Shown in pieces: positions 61,629 to 64,000 of a DNA stretch of 64,000 nt; positions within the stretch are counted from its first letter, which is position 1, and the number at the start of each line of letters is the position of its first letter. Both the position numbers and the translations under genes were made by a program. The DNA comes from Cloacibacterium sp. TD35 (GTDB lineage: Bacteria > Bacteroidota > Bacteroidia > Flavobacteriales > Weeksellaceae). A model generated the notes under the pieces. It was not told where the DNA came from, did no database searches, and saw nothing but the letters and a program-made list of their open reading frames with translations. The DNA lies in the NCBI RefSeq assembly GCF_028864635.1, contig NZ_CP104850.1, forward strand, positions 1,928,001 to 1,992,000. The letters are read 5' to 3'.

Positions 61629-62838
61629 TAATCTCTGTTAAGAATTTCGAAGCAAGAGCGCCATCTACAATTCTGTGGTCATAGCTTAAAGACAAAGTCA
61701 TCACCGATTGAGGCAATATTTTCTCTTCGCCATTTTCTTCTATAATCCAAGCTCTTCTGAGAATATTTCCCAAAGCGAGAACTGCAACTTGTGGCCTGGA
61801 AATAATAGGCGTTCCGCTTTCTGAACCGAACATTCCCGTATTAGAAACCGTGAAAGTGGTATCCTGAATATCGTCTGGTTTCAGTTTTCCATTTTTAGCT
61901 CTTGTTCCTATTTCAGAAACCTGTTTAGCAATTTCTACAACGGATAAATTCTGTGCATTTTTAATATTCGGAACGATGAGATTACCGTCTGGAAGTGCTG
62001 CTGCAAAACCTAAATTGATATTTTTCTTTTCTAACAATTCTTCATTATTAAACCAAGAATTTAGAGTAGGATAGACCTTAACAGCGTCTATCACCGCTTT
62101 CATGATCAAATGCGTATAGGTTAATTTCACCACATTTTCTTGTAGAAATTTTTCTTTAATTTCTTCGCGATAAGCAACCAATTTTGTCACATTTACGTCC
62201 ATAAAAGTAGTAACGTGTGGAATGCTTCGCCAAGATTTTTCCATATTTTCGGCGATAAGTTTACGCATTTTAGAAAGTGGTTCTAACGTTTCGTCGAGTT
62301 CTACTTTGAGTTGAAGTTTTTCTTCAACAAATGGAGTAGAAGTATTTTGTTTTCTTGGTTTTAAGAAATTTTCTACGTCTTGTTTTCTGATTCTACCGTT
62401 TTCACCAGTTCCATTAATTTTCTGCAAATCTTCTAAACTCAAGCCGTTTTCTGCAGCCATTTTTCTTACTACTGGAGAAAGAAATGCAACTATTTCAGAG
62501 TTGCGAGGAGTCAACTTAGTATTCTTAATTTCAGAAACAGTTTCTACAGATTGCTTTAGAGTTTCATTACTTGCAATAACTTTTTCTTCAACAGCATCAT
62601 CAACTTCCATTGTACAAATAGTAGTTCCTACAGAAACTTCTTCGCTTTCTTTTACAAGAATTTCTTTCAGCGTTCCTTCGTATTCTGAGAAAATCTCCGA
62701 ATCTACCTTATCTGTTCCAATTACAGCAAAAAGTTCATCTCGTTTGATGAAATCTCCAGGTTTTTTAAGCCATTCTACAATTTTAGCTTCTGTGGTAGAT
62801 TCTCCTATTTTAGGTAATGGTATGTTGATGGTTTTCAT
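61606..62838 (-). CDS. 2-oxo acid dehydrogenase E2 (dihydrolipoamide acyltransferase)
   Basis: 410 aa in three parts: a lipoyl domain (1-80) with lipoylated Lys44 in GTDKVDSEIF; an E1/E3-binding domain (about 117-155, LSPVVRKMAAENGL...GENGRIRKQDVENFL); and the catalytic domain with His388 in SYDHRIVDG. Which complex it serves (branched-chain 2-oxoacid, pyruvate or 2-oxoglutarate) cannot be fixed, since no E1 or E3 is adjacent. The single lipoyl domain and a neighbouring acyl-CoA dehydrogenase gene favour the branched-chain type. The end of the gene forms half of the terminator. Confidence 0.9.
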   Translation of the reverse strand: MKTINIPLPKIGESTTEAKIVEWLKKPGDFIKRDELFAVIGTDKVDSEIFSEYEGTLKEILVKESEEVSVGTTICTMEVDDAVEEKVIASNETLKQSVETVSEIKNTKLTPRNSEIVAFLSPVVRKMAAENGLSLEDLQKINGTGENGRIRKQDVENFLKPRKQNTSTPFVEEKLQLKVELDETLEPLSKMRKLIAENMEKSWRSIPHVTTFMDVNVTKLVAYREEIKEKFLQENVVKLTYTHLIMKAVIDAVKVYPTLNSWFNNEELLEKKNINLGFAAALPDGNLIVPNIKNAQNLSVVEIAKQVSEIGTRAKNGKLKPDDIQDTTFTVSNTGMFGSESGTPIISRPQVAVLALGNILRRAWIIEENGEEKILPQSVMTLSLSYDHRIVDGALASKFLTEIKKNMERY

Positions 62839-62843
62839 TATAA

Positions 62844-62880
62844 ATTAAAAAAGTAGGGACAAATCGTAACTTGTCCCTAC
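62844..62880 (-). terminator. intrinsic terminator after glutaryl-CoA dehydrogenase gene
   Basis: GTAGGGACAA/TTGTCCCTAC stem with U6 on the minus strand. Confidence 0.85.
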
Positions 62881-62895
62881 AAAATATATTTTTTG

Positions 62896-64000
62896 TTAAG
62901 AAAATGCGTTAATTCCTGTAATATCTAGACCTGTGATGAGCAAGTGAACGTCTTCTGTTCCTTCGTAAGTGATTACAGATTCTAAGTTGGCAGCGTGGCG
63001 CATCATTGGGAATTCTCCCATAATTCCCATTCCTCCAAGAATTTGACGAGATTCTCTTGCTATGTTAATAGCCATTCTCACGTTGTTTCTCTTAGCCATA
63101 GAAATTTGAGCAGGTGTAGCTTTGTGGTCATTTTTCAATGTTCCTAATCTCCAGCAAAGCAATTGCGCTTTTGTAATTTCAGTTAAAAATTCTGCTAATT
63201 TTTTCTGTTGAAGTTGGAAACTTGCAATCGGTTTTCCGAACTGTGTTCTTTCTTTAGAATACTGAACAGCAGTGCAATAACAATCAATTGCTGCGCCAAT
63301 TACTCCCCAAGAAATTCCGTAACGTGCCGAATTTAAACAAGAAAGAGGACCTTTTAAACCTTCTACGTTTGGTAAAAGATTTTCTTTAGGGACTCTAACG
63401 TTATTGAAAACTAATTCACCCGTTTTAGAAGCTCTCAAACTCCATTTATTGGTAGTTTCTGGAGTGGTAAAACCTTCATAACCGCGTTTTACAATCATTC
63501 CGCGAACTTTTCCGTCTTCACCTTTTGCCCAAACTACAGCAATATCACAAAGTGGAGCATTGGTAATCCACATTTTAGCACCATTCAATAAATAATGATC
63601 ACCCATATCTTGGTAATGTGTTTCCATTCCTCCTGGATTAGAACCGTGATTAGGCTCTGTTAAACCAAATGCACCGATAAATTCACCAGAAGCTAATTTT
63701 GGAAGATATTTGCGTTTTTGGTCCTCTGAACCAAACTCAAAAATAGGAAACATTACCAAAGAACTTTGAACAGAAGCTGCAGAACGAACGGCAGAATCTC
63801 CTCGTTCTAATTCTTGCATAATTAAACCGTAAGAAATTTGGTCTAAACCAGCACCTCCATATTCTTCTGGAATATAAGGACCAAGAGCACCGATTGCTCC
63901 TAATTCTTTCATGAGATAAGGAATGTCTTTATGATGTTGCGCTGCATCATCAATTTGAGGCATAATAAATGACTGAACCCAATCTCTTACAGAGTTTCTT
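62896..64000 (-). CDS. glutaryl-CoA dehydrogenase-type acyl-CoA dehydrogenase (5' end outside window)
   Basis: At least 367 codons; the reading frame continues past the right edge (RNSVRDWVQSFIMPQ precedes the apparent Met at 63963), so that Met is not the start. Signatures: GAFGLTEPNHGSNPGGMET and WITNAP for flavin binding, SLRASKTGEL, and catalytic Glu in ESVITYEGTEDVHLLITG. The TYEGT-EDVH end and NHGS variant point to glutaryl-CoA dehydrogenase, acting in lysine and tryptophan breakdown with ETF as acceptor. A terminator separates it from the E2 gene. Confidence 0.9.
   Translation of the reverse strand, partial: RNSVRDWVQSFIMPQIDDAAQHHKDIPYLMKELGAIGALGPYIPEEYGGAGLDQISYGLIMQELERGDSAVRSAASVQSSLVMFPIFEFGSEDQKRKYLPKLASGEFIGAFGLTEPNHGSNPGGMETHYQDMGDHYLLNGAKMWITNAPLCDIAVVWAKGEDGKVRGMIVKRGYEGFTTPETTNKWSLRASKTGELVFNNVRVPKENLLPNVEGLKGPLSCLNSARYGISWGVIGAAIDCYCTAVQYSKERTQFGKPIASFQLQQKKLAEFLTEITKAQLLCWRLGTLKNDHKATPAQISMAKRNNVRMAINIARESRQILGGMGIMGEFPMMRHAANLESVITYEGTEDVHLLITGLDITGINAFS

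Overview
The window looks like a chromosomal segment of a Flavobacteriia bacterium, most likely Weeksellaceae (Chryseobacterium/Cloacibacterium-like). The DNA is very AT-rich. Secreted proteins carry short Bacteroidetes-type signal peptides or lipoboxes, and one has a type IX secretion (T9SS) C-terminal sorting domain. Genes mostly lack Shine-Dalgarno sequences. Several promoters match the Bacteroidetes pattern (TTTG at -33, about 19 bp, TAnnTTTG at -7). The genus is an inference from protein style, not from a search. I saw no rRNA, tRNA, CRISPR array, intact insertion sequence or prophage. This is mainly a core chromosome region.

Layout. 1-1751: the end of an envelope ABC transport operon (FtsX-like permease, LolA-like protein). 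1752-4023: a long AT-rich, gene-poor region holding an unusual AraC-type regulator flanked by two copies of an about 217-bp element. In that element two hairpins with U-tracts are conserved, one hairpin loop is almost identical between copies, and its stems differ. 4024-5478: small envelope proteins. 5511-8547: divergent acyl-CoA ligase and acyl-CoA dehydrogenase. 8638-10458: DUF2891 protein and a TonB C-terminal-like protein whose signal peptide is broken by a one-base shift in an A7 run. 10512-14484: DUF4349 lipoprotein, RF3 and a T9SS cargo protein. 14759-25043: housekeeping genes (CPBP protease, rdgB, rnz, TIGR02757, mgtE, DUF1003-like, rsmA, ftsX, DUF3098, uppP, truB, rluF). 25044-25739: probable decayed gene. 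25740-28837: DUF779/aldehyde dehydrogenase with a divergent AraC regulator. 28901-34760: a marR-fadN-fadA-fadE operon for fatty-acid beta-oxidation. 34926-37482: FecCD-type transporter and a TlpA-like lipoprotein. 37585-41993: sanA, udk, ftsB/divIC, mutA, THUMP-like methyltransferase, small lipoprotein. 42066-50650: M20 peptidase, etfBA, bifunctional nuclease, nucleoside transporter, thiolase, UMF1 transporter. 50787-55820: uvrA, GNAT acetyltransferase, a YRxG-repeat lipoprotein, mgsA, peroxiredoxin. 55978-61570: aspartate aminotransferase, then an rsmG-lipoprotein-DUF922-nuclease operon. 61606-64000: a 2-oxoacid dehydrogenase E2 and the start-truncated glutaryl-CoA dehydrogenase.

How it fits together. 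Acyl-CoA catabolism is the strongest theme: ligase, four acyl-CoA dehydrogenase-family enzymes, fused hydratase/dehydrogenase, two thiolases, ETF and the small methylmalonyl-CoA mutase subunit. Two perfect or near-perfect palindromes of the type TATGC-NN-GCATA sit on the marR-fad promoter. A perfect palindrome with the same half-site sits 9 kb away upstream of etfB. In both promoters a second site or half-site lies exactly 31 bp away, which suggests that the MarR protein controls both beta-oxidation and its electron acceptor.

The most novel items are the duplicated two-hairpin RNA element at 2371-2588 and 3715-3930, and the fad/etf operator set.
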